Source: Euleptes europaea
Taxonomy: Eukaryota > Chordata > Lepidosauria > Squamata > Sphaerodactylidae
Direction of reading: 5' to 3'
DNA length: 64,000 nucleotides
Assembly: GCF_029931775.1 (NCBI RefSeq)
Contig: NC_079328.1
Location: forward strand, 12,895,001 to 12,959,000
Part shown: piece by piece, positions 48,530 to 61,208 of the stretch
Layout of the letters: each line of letters begins with the position of its first letter
How positions within the stretch are numbered: the first letter of the stretch is position 1
Notes under the pieces: model-generated
Databases searched by the model: none
Told to the model about the DNA's origin: nothing
What the model saw: only the letters and a program-made list of their open reading frames with translations
Position numbers and translations under genes: made by a program

Positions 48530-49242
48530 TCCTAGGATAGAGAGTTCTATCAGGAAGGGGCCCCAGCCAAGACGGCCGTGGCCCTGGTTGAGAACAGCTG
48601 GATGGTCTTTGGGCCAGGGATCACCAGGAGATTGTCCAAAGCTAAACACAAGGCTCTCTGGGGGAATATAATGGGAAAGGCAGTCCCGTTATACCCCCCA
48701 GAGATAATAAACAACAATCATAAACAGGATTGTCTACACTCTTGGGTGCTTGAGCAGGCTGATTTTTTCTCCCCACCCCTTTTTTCTTTAAACAAAGCTC
48801 AGATTATCTCAAAGTTCCATCCCTTCTGGAGCATTTTCAGTCCTCATTAGGCCATTTGTGAGCCCCCCTCTTTTGGTTTTACAACATGCATTTTTTCCTG
48901 CATATTTAGGGACTCCCCTGTGTATGTAGAGAACCCTGCTTTGTCTGTGTGTGTGTATGAGGGGTCCCATTGTATGGCTTTCTTAATCTACATGGGAGTC
49001 AGCCAGTTAATTGCTAGATGTAAAGCTGGGTACCTGCAAGGAATCACATGAGGGAACAATTTAGAAACCCCACCCTGACTGTGAAATTTTACCTCCAGGC
49101 GTTCCTAAGCTTTCAGAAGCTTGAGCAGAAATTATTCCTACCCCCTTCCCATGAACTGCCAATAACTCTCAAAATTAGAACATATTTATTGCTCAAGAGG
49201 ATATTTCTCTGTTGGGTTTTCCTTTAGCTAATTTCCTTTGGC

Positions 49243-49245
<3 letters not shown>
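48530..49245. other. End of interspersed repeat and unassigned sequence
   Basis: 48530-48720 finishes the repeat interrupted by the MITE. 48726-49245 carries diverged copies of the local motif series described for 47510; unit E has different sequence at this point. No gene. Confidence 0.45.
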
Positions 49246-49289
<44 letters not shown>

Positions 49290-49298
49290 TCTCTCTCG
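49246..49298. repeat. (TC)n microsatellite
   Basis: About 26 TC units with one CC interruption. Confidence 0.9.
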
Positions 49299-50454
49299 TT
49301 TCTTTTACAGTCTAACACTTTTTAATTTTTGTTCAAGATTCCCATTTTGGAGTAGATTGTTAGTCAAATTCCAATTATTTTTCGGGTGTAGCTCTGTTTA
49401 GGGTGGTACTGTACATCTTTTAAATTTTTAATAGTTTTGTTTTTTTCTTTTAAGAAGGTTATTCAGACCTGCAATATTTAAGGTAATACATTTTATTTGT
49501 ATATTTATTTATTCTCAGAATGTATACCTCACCTTTCTACCTTCATCAGAGCCACCAATTCATCATCTTTGATAACAATATTGACTTTTATGAAAAATAT
49601 AAAAGAAAGACTTCCTTTTGGCTCTTTTCTCGCAACTCTCTTATTTTCCCAAAGACACAATGCATTTTCACATTCAATATGTGTTATATAGTAAATCTCA
49701 CACTGAAGCAATTATCTGCCCTACTTAGCTTTTATGGAGCGCTTAGCAAGGTTCAAAACACTTTATATATCTTACTCAATAGTTCTTACAACAACCTCTT
49801 ACAATATGACTATCCTCATATTTGCTATTGGGTATTTGACACTACGTGGTTGGTAGCATAAAGCCAGTGAGTTTACTGCATAGTCAAGATTTGAATTGGG
49901 ACTTTCTGGTTCAAAGTTCAGACTTAGACTCATGAGACACAGATCACATGTCTATAAAATGGAAATTGCAGGCTCCTGTAGCTTCAATTTGTCTTGGGAC
50001 TATGCAGGGGAGACGGGTTTAACCTCTCTGTTGGATCTCCTTATTCCAAACTGTTTCCCTCACTGCTATTAACATTTCATAGGAAAAGATACTTGGAGAG
50101 TCCCATATGTAGATTCCCCCTCTTGTTTGTGGGTGGCCCTGTTTAATGACTTTCATCATCCACAGAAGGGCTAGCCAGTTTATTATTAGATATAGTGATG
50201 GAATTAGAATGATAAGGAGCACATAGGGAGGTATGAAGGAATTTGTAGTTGAAAATATGCCCCAATCCCAAATTAAACCTTATGTTTCTAAAAATGAAGG
50301 ATTTCACATAGTTGCTTGCATTATCTATGAATCATTCAAGACAACACAAGTATTGGCAACGGATCCTCTCACATTGATTAGGATTTCAGCCACTGTTAGG
50401 TGACCCAATGATATTATTTTCACCTACAAATCTTTATCATTTGTAGGTTGCCTC
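49299..50454. other. Intergenic flank, no gene
   Basis: 49500-49980 is paralogous to 62165-62640 (ATACCTCACCTTTCTAC, CACACTGAAGCAA, TTATGGAGC-CTTAG). Frames such as 49520-49861 show no domain and are not conserved between the two copies, so I do not call a gene. Confidence 0.5.
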
Positions 50455-50991
50455 ATAGACATGGGTGCCATTGGGGTGATTTCCTTTTTCTTGGTGGGGC
50501 TGGTACTCAGAAGGAATCGAGTGTAAATTAGGGAATGTAGACCAAAAAAGACCACAAGGAAATCACTCTCTACTGCTGGTGGGTTGCTTCCCTTTCAGGA
50601 AATGGAAGTGGCTCCTGTACAATCATAGCTGATGCTGGGGCGATCTCCCATTTCCAGTGAGATCTACAGATGATGAGTAGCAAGCCAGATTCTACTTGGG
50701 GAATGGAGATGGAACAAAAGTTACTGCAGGAGCAGTACCGATAGGGGAATGAAGGGGGGCATTACAGATTGCTGCCCCCCAAACCTGGAGCCAGCCCTGC
50801 AAATTATGCTTTCTGAAACTATATATGGTAACAGAAAGTGGTTAATGTCAGCGTGGGAACAACAGCAACATACTGCTTTTTCATCATTATCATAATGGAA
50901 CTGGAATGATAAAGGGCTGTTTCAGGCATTACATGACCACAAATTCACCCAACTTTACACTTGGTCAGGATACGAAGCAAAAGCTGGCTTC
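50455..50991. other. Upstream module of exon E, distal part
   Basis: Paralogous to 39405-39960 and 62640-63025. No gene. Confidence 0.55.
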
Positions 50992-50999
50992 CCGGTGAG

Positions 51000-51209
51000 T
51001 AGGGCTGCCAACCTCCAGGTACTAGCTGGAGATCTCCTGCTATTACAATTGATCTCCAGCCAATAGAGAACAGTTCACCTGGAGAAAATGGCTGCTTTGG
51101 CAATTGGACTCTACGGCATTGAAGTCCCTCCCCTCCCCAAACCTCACCCTCCTCAGGCTCTGTCCCAAAAACCTCCTGCCGGTAGTGAAGAGGGACCTGA
51201 CAAACCCTA
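51000..51209. mobile_element. MITE, unit-E-specific insertion
   Basis: Begins TAGGGCTGCCAACCTCCAGG and ends GACCTGACAAACCCTA; flanked by CCGGTGAG (50992-50999) and CTGGTGAG (51210-51217), an 8-bp duplication with one change. The equivalent places upstream of D (about 39950) and F (about 63020) hold a single uninterrupted CTGGTGA, so this copy inserted in E after the units separated. Same family as 48313 and 61016. Confidence 0.85.
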
Positions 51210-51217
51210 CTGGTGAG

Positions 51218-51656
51218 AGTTCCTTTTGGGTACAGAAATTTGTAGAAGTGCAATTTGCAGAAATTTGCACATATTATATGTTGACATAATATTTAGAGAA
51301 ATCTCAGAACAAAACCAAACATAATATTTGAAGTGGCCCTGGCTGTAAAAGAAGCTAAGATGAATTCATAATGAATGTCTAGGCCAGCAAAAAAAAAAAC
51401 AAAAAAAACAAACAAACACCTTTCCTCTGATGATGTGGGCTATAGTTCATGGAAGCCCCTGCAGGAATAAAATGTTGTAAGTCCTTAAGGTGCTACAAGA
51501 CTCCAGGTCATTGTAGGCAAACAGAAGGATATAAATGCAGCTGTCAGAGAGGGAGACATCTGGATGCAATCCTCTCAAACTACGAATATGAAAACAAATG
51601 CAAAGCTATGATTAGAAGCATTTCATTTGAAACTGTTTCTCCATTTTAAAATTCCG
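51218..51656. other. Upstream module of exon E, proximal part
   Basis: Paralogous to 39970-40433 and 63027-63428, with an A-rich stretch at 51390-51415. No gene. Confidence 0.55.
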
Positions 51657-51694
51657 TCACAAGGGGTCACTGTAGTCTAAGGAAATATTTAAGG
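51657..51694 (+). promoter_or_regulatory. Protocadherin promoter module (exon E)
   Basis: TCACAAGGGGTCACTG at 51657-51672 and TATTTAAGG at 51686-51694; ends 193 bp before the ATG. Confidence 0.72.
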
Positions 51695-51887
51695 AAGACC
51701 GAAAACACAGAGCTCCTCCCTTGGAGAGACTGAAAATCCTGCCTATCTGATCCACAACAGGAATCTATTTCCAAAGGGATGCAACACAGCCGGAAAAAAT
51801 TCAATTGATTTTGGAAAGACCACTGTGGATGGGAAAGAGAGTCCTAAAATCAGCCAAGACCGGTGGAGCTTTGTGTCTGAGCTTGCC

Positions 51888-54245
51888 ATGGTTGCTTGGC
51901 AGAAGGAGGATGGGGCGAAGCGGCTGCTGCAGCTGATCCTCCTGCACACAGCCTGGGAGGTGGGGAGCGGCCAGCTCCATTATTCAGTGCCGGAGGAATC
52001 CCAGCAAGGCTCTTTTGTGGGCCGCATCGCCCAGGATCTGGGGCTGGAGGTGAGTGAGCTGGTGCCTCGGATGTTCCGGATGGTTTCCAAAGGACAGGAA
52101 GACTATTTTCAGGTAAATGTGCAGAATGGGATTTTGTTTGTTAATTCCAGGATAGACAGGGAGGAGCTGTGTGCTGAGAACACGGACTGTGCCATCCACC
52201 TGGAGGTGATTGTGGATAAGCCCCTGAGGGTCTTCCATGTGGAGGTGGAGATCAAGGACATAAATGACAATGCTCCTGTGTTTCCAGTACATGAACAGAT
52301 TTTGGCTGTTCCAGAATCTAGGCTAGCAGGTTCTCGTTTCCTACTAGCAGGGGCTTCTGATGCAGATATAGATGCCAATGCCCGGATAACCTACAAACTC
52401 AGTCCAAATGATTACTTTGTTCTCAATTCAGGAAGTGAAGAGGACCAGAATAAATCTCCAGTACTGATATTAAAAGTTCCGCTAGACAGGGAAGAAACCT
52501 CTCTGCATCATTTATTGCTGACGGCCAGTGATGGGGGCAAGCCACAGCTCTCGGGCACGGTCCAGCTGGTGATAAATGTGCTGGATACAAATGACAACCC
52601 CCCTGTATTCAACCAGTCAGTTTACCAGGTAAAGTTGCTGGAAAACACAGCCAATGGGACATTGGTTATTAAACTGAACGCAACTGATTTAGATGAAGGA
52701 ATGAATAAGGAAATCTCCTATTTTTTTAGTAATAATGTACCATCAAGTTTCACTAGGATATTTAGCATCAGTTCTAACACTGGGGAACTTAGAGTGTTTG
52801 GCAAAGTGGATTTTGAGAGTGTTAATTTGTATGATCTTCAAGTTGTGGCAGAAGACAAAGGAAACTTTCCTTTGTCTGGGCATTGCAAAATTCTCATTGA
52901 AGTACTGGACATGAATGACAATGCGCCGGAAGTGACAGTGTCATCCTTGTCAGTGCCGGTGCCTGAGAACTCTCCACCAGGGACAGTGGTGGCCCTCATC
53001 AGTATCTCAGACAGGGACTCTGGGGCCAATGGGCAGGTGACCTGCTCACTATGGCCCTCTGGGCTCCCCTTCAAGCTGACGTCCACCTTCAAGAATTACT
53101 ACTCACTCGTACTGGCTGAGCCACTGGATCGGGAGCAGGTGGCCGAGTATAGCTTGGTGGTGATAGCCCAAGACCAAGGGGACCCCCCACTGTCAGCCAG
53201 CAGCAGCCTGTTGGTGCCGATCAGTGATGTGAATGACAACACACCCACTTTTGCACAGCCCTCCTACACCATCTTTGTGAGGGAGAACAACCCACCTGGA
53301 GCTCACATCTTCACAGTGTCTGCCTCCGACCCAGATGTGGCCGAGAACTCCTTGGTCAGCTACTGGCTGGATGAGAAGCTCTGGCCACTGTCAAGCTACA
53401 TCTCGGTGCATTCGGAGAGTGGGAAGCTGTATGCCCTGCAGCCCTTGGATTACGAGGAGGTGAAGCTGCTGGAGTTCCAGGTGAGGGCCAAGGATGCTGG
53501 GCTCCCCTCCTTGTGTGGCAATGTGACCATCCAAGTCTTTGTGTTGGATGAGAATGACAATGCGCCCGCAGTGTCTGGTCCAGCTGAAGATACAGTCACT
53601 CTGCTGAAGGTTCCAGTGGCAGCTGGACATGTGGTGGGCAAGATCCATGCCCTGGACGCTGATTCTGGCTACAATGCCTGGCTTCGCTATGAGTTGCATG
53701 ATGTATCCAGCGGCCCATTGAGGGTAGGGCTTTACAGTGGTGAGATCAGTACCACACGTGCTCTGGATGAGGTAGAGGGCAGCAACAGCCAGAGTCTGCT
53801 GGTTCTGGTGAAGGATCACGGCAAACCGGTACTGTCAACCACAGCAACGTTCAGTGTGTCACTGGTGGCCAGTGCCCAGGCTGCCCAGAGTGATGCCCGC
53901 CTCTCTAAGACTGGAAGGGGTGCAAAGCCCCTGGCAGACACCGCCAACCTCTACCTGATCATCGCCATCTGCTCGGTCTCCAGCTTGTTCCTGCTGATGA
54001 TCCTCGTGTACGTAGCGCTGCGATGCCAGAGCCAGGCCAAGGATGCAATGATGTATGGCCCTGGCACCGCCACGCTGGTGTGTGCCAGTGAAGTGGGCAG
54101 CTGGTCATATTCCAATCGCCACAGCCACATAATGGCGGGGGTGAGTGGGGAGGCTGGTGGCAAAAGCGACCTCATGGTCTTCAGCCCCAACATTCCTGTC
54201 TTCTCCGAGAACGGGAAGGAGCTGGTCCCAAATGCATCTGGGCAG
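51888..54245 (+). CDS. PCDHA: Protocadherin-alpha variable exon E
   Basis: 786 codons from ATG ([20 protein letters not shown]) to the phase-0 donor CAG/GTGAGT at 54245/54246. A longer frame open back to a GTG at 51825 is not preferred. Plan: signal peptide 1-28, EC1-EC6, membrane span ending [12 protein letters not shown], tail [11 protein letters not shown] and [16 protein letters not shown]1-EC2 are close to D; EC3 and most of EC4 are the most individual in the window ([55 protein letters not shown]). EC5 is again nearly invariant. That pattern agrees with diversification of the recognition domains and homogenisation of EC5-EC6 and tail. The Cx5C loop is CAENTDC; no RGD in EC1. Confidence 0.95.
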
Positions 54246-55169
54246 GTGAGTTGCATGGAACCATTATGATTCTTGAAATAGCTTTGGTTTCAGTTCAAAT
54301 GCTGTGCCAACAGCCCTTCCATGAGGGAGATTTTAATTTTAATATTTGCTGTTTCTGCTGGTATTAATCCTCGTTGATCTTTTGATATTTTAATTATTTG
54401 TCCCGCTGCTTTGTTGTTTTGTTTTCATTGCTGAATTTATAACATAGATGTGTTTTATCTCATAAGTAACTTAGAGACTGTGGTTTAAATTAAAAATGAA
54501 ATGAAGTAAATTAAACAAACAGGCAGGGAATCCCATTTTATTAAAAAACAAAAAAACAAAAACAAAACAAAACCCATGGGCAATAAGAGCACAACCAGGG
54601 TGGTCGCAGGGTCATTCTGTTTTATTTACTTGTTTACATCACAGAATTTATGCTCATAAGGACTACTGCAATAACTACAGATTCTCCTGAAGAAAACACT
54701 TGGGCAAAATGCGTAGGGAATTTTTATTCTGAGTAATAAACCTATTGTGCACCATTGGCCTTGGCCTTATTTTCATTTCTTGTTTACATCCCACCATGTG
54801 ATCATTTTATTTTCAAGACAATTTACAATTACGAAGTGCAAAGAATTCCAGTTACAAAGAGTCAGCAGGGTCAGCCTTTGTTAGTATTTGGATGGGAAAC
54901 CAGCAAGAAATTCTAGGGTTGCTATGCAGAGTAAGGCAATGGCACACCACTTCCGAACATCTCTTGTCCTGAAAACCCTATGGAGTCTCCCTAAGTCAGC
55001 TGCAACTTGATGACACTTTCCACCACACGTTTTTAACATTTATGGACTGTACACCCACATGAAAGGTCGTTTGTGACCTGCTGGGCACACCACAGGCATG
55101 GTTTAATGTAATGGCAAGAAAAAGTTTAGTTTTGAGATGGACCTTGTGTAACGTCAGAGTCTTCACTGG
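54246..55169. other. Downstream flank of exon E, proximal
   Basis: Paralogous to 43019-43940 after D. Contains a hammerhead-like stretch at 54687-54712. No gene. Confidence 0.55.
54856..55024 (+). mobile_element. 5S-derived SINE, partial
   Basis: Orthologous to the SINE at 43640: GTCAGCAGGGTCAGCCTTTG, TATTTGGATGGGAAACCAGC, GGCAATGGCACACCACTTCC, GAAAACCCTATGGAGTCTCC. This copy keeps the tail segment CTATGGAGTCTCC that D has lost. Confidence 0.7.
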
Positions 55170-56639
55170 ATCTGGATAATAATACATGCAATCACAGGAC
55201 AGAGAGCTCTGGACGTCATGTCTGTTTAAATAATTGAGTTTCTGAGTTCTTTGGTTTAATCATTGCTTAGTCGATATCATTATTGAAATGTTTTTATTGA
55301 AATGATTGAAACCAATCTATTACAGAATATATTATACAGAATCTATTAACTGCCTTTGCTGTGGACATTGGATCTGAAGCCACTCTGACTTCTTCACTGA
55401 TATCTGCTTCCCTGTAGCCCAAACAAAATTCAAAGTGGATTATTCTTAGCACAAGAACTGGAGTCTTTGGGGATTTTGGATGAATAAATGGCAGTTCAGA
55501 TTTCCTGTCTCTTTTTGAGGCAGGTCTTTGTATACTACATGTGACTAAGGAGATGAAGCATCTTCAGCATGTATCTGAACCTCATTATCTATCCTGTGTT
55601 CCCTGAGTTGACTGCAGATACCTGTGGCTAAGCTAACAATGGGGCAGATTACATGGTTCCATTATCTAAACTGAACCTCTTGTTACCATCTGACATCATC
55701 ATCTAATAATTGTCCATCTAATTCCAGTGAGATTTATCTATAGGGAATTATTTAAATCCAGGTGCTTTAAATCAGTGGTTTTATTCATTAAGAGAAAAAG
55801 ATTTCAAATAATTGATTTAAATAATTTTCCCCATTGATACTTCTTTATACCTCCTAAACAGTAGTGAAAGTCTAACCATGGAAACATATTGATGTGTACA
55901 CTTTATAAGAACATTTTCAGTGTACAGGAGGATGTAGTTAATCTTTCAAAAAATCATTTTAGAAAAATTAATACACCGCTTATTAAATGGGTAACTTTCA
56001 TTAGGATTTTTGAACAGGAATGTTAACTCCTTTTGAACCTGGTATTCAGTTGTGCCTTGAATACCTTTTTGATCTGCAGTAACTTAACCGTCATTTCCAT
56101 GCTGTGGAAAACTCTTTCCACTCAAGCTGCTGTTAAAGTCCCAGGAGGGCTGATTCCCCCCCCTTTAGTTGGAACCCTGTTTATCCACGGTATTATTCCC
56201 TCACTACTCTGGGGTGCCATGAAAGGGCAGCCATTTATTTGTTTTGTTATGGTTTTCAATATATTAATCGTTATTGACAAATTGCAGCATTGATCTAAAT
56301 GCCAAGTAATGGTTTTAAGCTTCAAATTTGGACCTGCATGGGAAAGAATTAGTTGTTTGTGAATTGTTTGTAAGATGGGATGTTCGGAAGGCATTTGAAG
56401 GACCACAGAGCAAGGTCAGCTTCAGTGTTCCCAAGCATTGGGTGATCATTTGAAGTCTGAGAATGTAGGCAAAACAAGGCTGTCAAGGTTGCTGATAGTA
56501 GATGTAAAGAAAAACACAGATGTAGAGAAAAACACAGATGTAGAGAAAAACTTATTTATCTGCTTTATGGTTGCTTTCAAGTCAAATATGAATGCATTAT
56601 AAGCAAGTCTAATAATGACATTTATCTTAGTGGTTAATA
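55170..56639. other. Sequence mostly specific to unit E
   Basis: Mostly absent from the D flank. A short island near 56189-56240 matches D at 43965-44020 (GGTATTATTCC, CATGAAAGGGCAGCCATTTA), so D has probably lost the remainder. No gene recognised. Confidence 0.45.
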
Positions 56640-57185
56640 AGCCTTGAAGATGAAAGTGTGAAAACTGGGAATTTATTTTGAGAAAGTATAGTGATATCTA
56701 TGTTTGGGTGTTATTTCCTATGTCATCTATTTGTCTGACATGAGATCAAGGTTAGGGAAAGATGTTTGTTAAGGGAAATTTTGTCTTATATCTTTTGATG
56801 TCTGAGAATTCTCATAACAAATTCTTACTGATTCTCAAAACAATTGACCTCTGGAAGAGTATATAAAGGGACGAGATTGTAAGAGGTTGGAAATTCTTTG
56901 CCAGGCATGCTTACATGCTGTCTATCTGAGAATTATCCCTGACATGGCACAGTGATTGGTATGTAATTCTATTGTATTTTTCATTGTAATTTTTTACTGT
57001 ATTTCAGATTTGTAGTAATTTGTTAGAATCTGTTAGATTTTTCCATGTAATCTAATTTTCATATATTTCATATACATTAGAGGGTTTTTAAACTTTTTCA
57101 TTAATAGTATTGAAGCATTAACAATAAAAAGGAATTCTAACACAATTCAAAGTTGTGTCATTGCTTGAGGTGGCTGGTTAAGTAA
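56640..57185 (+). mobile_element. Possible solo LTR fossil
   Basis: A promoter-like GAGTATATAAAGGGACGAG lies at about 56858-56876. A polyadenylation-like ACAATAAAAAGG follows at about 57120, and the stretch ends around GTGTCATTGCTTGAGG. That order resembles a retroviral-type LTR, but I see no pol or gag and could not fix the ends or a target duplication. Not seen in unit D. Tentative. Confidence 0.25.
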
Positions 57186-59814
57186 GATAACATATTTTTT
57201 AGTGAAATACAACATCTAGGAACATAGCCACTTATCACAGCAATTGATCTGCTTCAGTTTCATGTATTAAGATGTTGGATACACCATTCAGATTTTTGGC
57301 CTTGGTCTCTGAAATACTGTGGGCTGTCTTTGTCATGCAGGGATCCACTTTCCCATAACTGCAAGAGAATTGTGCGATGGCTTGTGGATTGTTGATTGAA
57401 TTTGTTGGTTGCGTAGCAACTTTGTGGGTGCATCTTATCTCAGACAGCCTTGCCAGCTGTGGATGTGTGGATTTGTGTAGTGTGAGTGTTTTTGTGCTGC
57501 ATTTTTTGTGATGATGTGGAAGAGGGTTTGAGGTATAAAAAAAACTGAGCTATTATCTTCCAGCCTTAGCTCACAACAGTTCTACAGAACCATTTTAGGT
57601 CAGAAAAATGGTGCAGGAGGAAATGTTACCGCTATCCTTATCCCATGGTCACATGGTCTCATTCTTACGGTACTGCTTGGCAACTGTTTACTAAAAAAGG
57701 ACACTAGCAGTGCAATCTTATGCACAGTTACTCCAGACTAAGTCCATTGACTTCAACAAACTTGGAATGGAATAGCCCTGCATAGGATTGCACTGTTGGG
57801 CGCTCCAAATGCAAAATTCCCAGCATCTCATCTAGTACGACCCTAAGTATTTTAGGTGCTGTTTTTTTTATTCATATAAAGTTATATACGGGGGTGGGGG
57901 GTGAGTTGTCAGCAATTGCTTCTTTGAATCAAATACTTTTTTTAGATAGGCAATTGAGAAGAAGCTAAATTGTCAAAACTTCATCATTATATAATTCTTA
58001 TATTGAGAATAGGTTTATGGCATTTAACGAGGAGATGAACAGAATGTCAGAACAACTGTATTAATGGCATTCACAGCCACAGCACACAAACATGGAGATG
58101 TCCCATAAGGCTTAGTAGAGCCCTGTTTCCCATCCTGAACTACAGTGTGTGCATAGTGTGGCTGGACACTCTGGTCATTTATGCATGGGTACTTTCACTC
58201 ACGTTCACCCTCTATCTGTCTTGGTTATTCCTTGGAGTTATGCTTGAGTTTTCCCTCCATTAGAGATGACCTCGCTGCAAGCCCTCACAAATCCTGGGAC
58301 TTCCCATCTCTCTATTAACCCGATTCTTCCCTCTCCCCTGAGCTCAGCCCAGGTGAAATCCCCCTGCATAAGTCAAAGCGCAGGACACAGAAGCTTGGTT
58401 TCTCTCACAGCAAACAGACAGCCAATTACAAAGCAGCATGTTAAGGGACGGTGATTCAAACGCTTCCTGCTTCCTTGGAGTTCTTTCTGAGCAGAAGGGT
58501 TTTAAAAATAAAGGTTAGGTTTCTCTCCCCCCCCCCATTCCTTTCAAATAGCTCGTTTTTTGTTTTTGTTCTTAAAATGCTCTTAAAATGCTTTTTTATA
58601 TGGCAATTGGGTTGGGGGGACTTTAACTACAGCCAATTTCAAAGCAGCATTTCAAGGGGCAGGGATTTAAATACTTCCTGATTTGAGCTTGGAGACTGCT
58701 GGTGCATAGACTCCCAACAGGAAAGTGTGGGTCCAGCGAGCAACAAACCTCAGGTAAAACTCCCAGACATTAACAACTGCTGAGAAACAGAAGATCTCTG
58801 TGTATCTCATATATCCTCATTAAGGCCTCCTCCTCCTCCTGTGCTTGGTCAGTCATTTAAACTCTGGTGCTTAACAGTGGAAACCTAAGCAGAGTCACAC
58901 CCTTCTTAAATCCATGGAAGTTTAAGGACTTTGAAGGACAAGACTCTGTATAGTCCTGCACTATATGTAACTTGACAAGTGGATAGCAGGAACTGGATGG
59001 GGATGTGAGAAACATGTCTTTGTATATCTCTCTTATTAGTTCACTTTTCTCCAAATAGGGTGGACCTCCTAAGAGCTCAGACCAGCAATATTTCAAATGC
59101 AGCTCTCTCTTACTCCTGGCGTATGTTTAAAAGATTTTGATAATTGGCTGTTAATTATTTTCGCCAAAAGTGTGCTGAAAATCAACTTCTTAATATATGA
59201 AGAACAAATCCTAATTCTCTGCTTATTTCATGAAAGGATATTCTATTCTGTCAAATGCCTTCTTGCCATTGATAAAATAGCAGACATAAAAGAGTTGATG
59301 ATAAATATCTGAGATGAATTCATTATGTTACTCACTTTCTTAACATATTTCTTACTTTGACTGCTATGATGGATATGTGTGTGTTTGTTAATATGTATAT
59401 ATGCTTATTTTTAATATTTAACTGGCTGGCCCGTGATTGCATAATGAAAGCAGCAAAATCAGGCCACTCACAGAAAAGGTAAGGGTCACTGCCTACTTTC
59501 GGGGACTCCCCTGGTATACAGAGCAATAAGAATTTGTAAATAAAAAGGAAATTAGACAATGCAAGGAATAAATTAAAAACAGAGTTTGTAAAAATTACAA
59601 ATAATCTCTGCAACAGCTTTCAGATATAGAGACGAACTTCTCTTGCTAGTTTATTGGTTGTATAACCAAAATGCAAACAAATATCATCAATTAAAATACA
59701 TGGAGATAAATATGACTTTCTCAAATAATAGGCACAGATATATAAGACATGAATCCTAAGATGGAGAATATTAAGAACATTATAAATAAATGAGAAATTC
59801 CAGCTGTCCAACAA
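57186..59814. other. Downstream flank of exon E, distal
   Basis: Paralogous to 44040-47005 (CACCATTCAGATTTTTGGCC; 58355-58860 against 45060-45540). It lacks the LINE at 46388-46862: the target TACATGGAGATAA is intact once near 59697. No gene. Confidence 0.55.
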
Positions 59815-59982
59815 GAACACAAGATGCTCAGTAGTAGAGCATTTGCTTTGCATGTAGAAGGTCCCGGGCTCTTATCCCCAACATGTCCAGTAGTAGGTGA
59901 TGAGAAAGACTTCTACCTGAAATTTTAGAAAGCTGATGTCCATCAGAGTAGATAGTATTGATATTGATAGACCAATGTCTAT
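59815..59982 (+). mobile_element. tRNA-derived SINE
   Basis: ATGCTCAGTAGTAGAGCATT, TGCTTTGCATGTAGAAGGTC and GTAGATAGTATTGATATTGA: same insertion as 47008-47215; the 3' end is shortened here. Confidence 0.75.
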
Positions 59983-60550
59983 AGTGAATACATAAAGGAT
60001 CAATTAACCCAAGGTCAGGGAGTTTGTATGCACATCATGTAAACATAATATAAGAAAAAGTACATTAACCCAAAAATCAGTTAAAGAATATCACTCCTCT
60101 ACACAATGAGTATAAAAATTTAACGACATAAACGCAAAAGCCAAAAATAAATTTTAGGACATTACTAACTGGGAACTTGCAAGGAATCCTGGGCCAATTT
60201 GGAAAGTTGACACTTGCCCCTCTCAATCTCCCCCTCCAGGATTCTGCAAGCTTGCAGGGGCTTGAGTAGATTGGTTTTTCCTACCCATCCCCTCAAAAAT
60301 GATATTCAACTATACATTCCATTTTCCTGAAACATTTGTAGCCTTCACAATATTATTTCTGGGTAAGGTAATTTTTTTATTGGTTAATTTATGACGCCAT
60401 ATTTTTCTGCATATCTGGAAAATCCGTCAAGTATATAGAACTCCCTGCATTGCCTGTTGGTAATCATTTTTGGCTCGCTTTGTTATCATAATGGCTATCA
60501 GCTACTTTATTACTCAGTACAGTATCTGCCTGGGGTCCCGTGAGGAATAC
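59983..60550. other. Intergenic flank
   Basis: Paralogous to 47290-47910, with the CAAGGAAT / CCCCCTCCAGGATTC motif series. No gene. Confidence 0.5.
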
Positions 60551-61007
60551 CAATATAATAATAACAATATTTTATTTATATGCCGCCCTCCCCCATCAAG
60601 ATAGGCTCAGGGTGGATCACAACAAACATACATCACAATTTATAAACAACAAAAATAAATATAACATTAAGTAAAACATGAACATAGCTTTAAAACAGTG
60701 GCGCCTAGTTGAACCACTCCTCATTACTAGCAGTTTATATTAAAACCGTATAGAAAGGGAGATGAAACAACATGCCCAACCTGCTTAACAGATATGGGGG
60801 AGGCTGGGAAAAGACCTGAAGAAGAAAAAGATAGCAGGAGGAGACTTCCAAACATTTCAGGTGTTTCAGGTGCCTCAGGTGCCCAGGCCAGTCGAAGAAA
60901 ACCGTTGCTAAAAACCGTTGCTGAAAACCATCCCTGTTCTCAACCAAAGGCCTGGTGGAGCATCTCTGTCTTGCAGCCCCTTCGGAAAGGATCGAGGTCG
61001 GTCAGGG
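60551..61007 (-). mobile_element. Interspersed repeat, split by a MITE
   Basis: Paralogue of 47936-48304; continues after the MITE at 61217-61400. It carries a small duplication not in D (AAAACCGTTGCTAAAAACCG then TTGCTGAAAACC). Confidence 0.5.
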
Positions 61008-61015
61008 CCTGGGTC

Positions 61016-61208
61016 TAGGGTTGCCAACCTCCAGGTACTAGCTGGAGGTCTTCTGCTATTACAACTGATCTCCAGCCGATAGAGAAAATGGCTGCTTTGG
61101 CAATTGGACTCTATGGCATTGAAGTCCCTCCTCTCCCCAAACCCCACCCTCTTCAGGCTCTGCCCCAAAAACCTCCCGCCAGTGGTGAAGAGGGACCTGG
61201 CAACCCTA
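61016..61208. mobile_element. MITE with TAGGGTTGCCA ends
   Basis: Same insertion and same CCTGGGTC duplications (61008-61015, 61209-61216) as 48313-48521, with 16 bp fewer inside. Confidence 0.85.

Noticed and set aside
49520-49861. 113-codon + strand frame
   Set aside because: The paralogous stretch at 62180-62500 does not keep the frame open, and composition is AT-rich non-coding.
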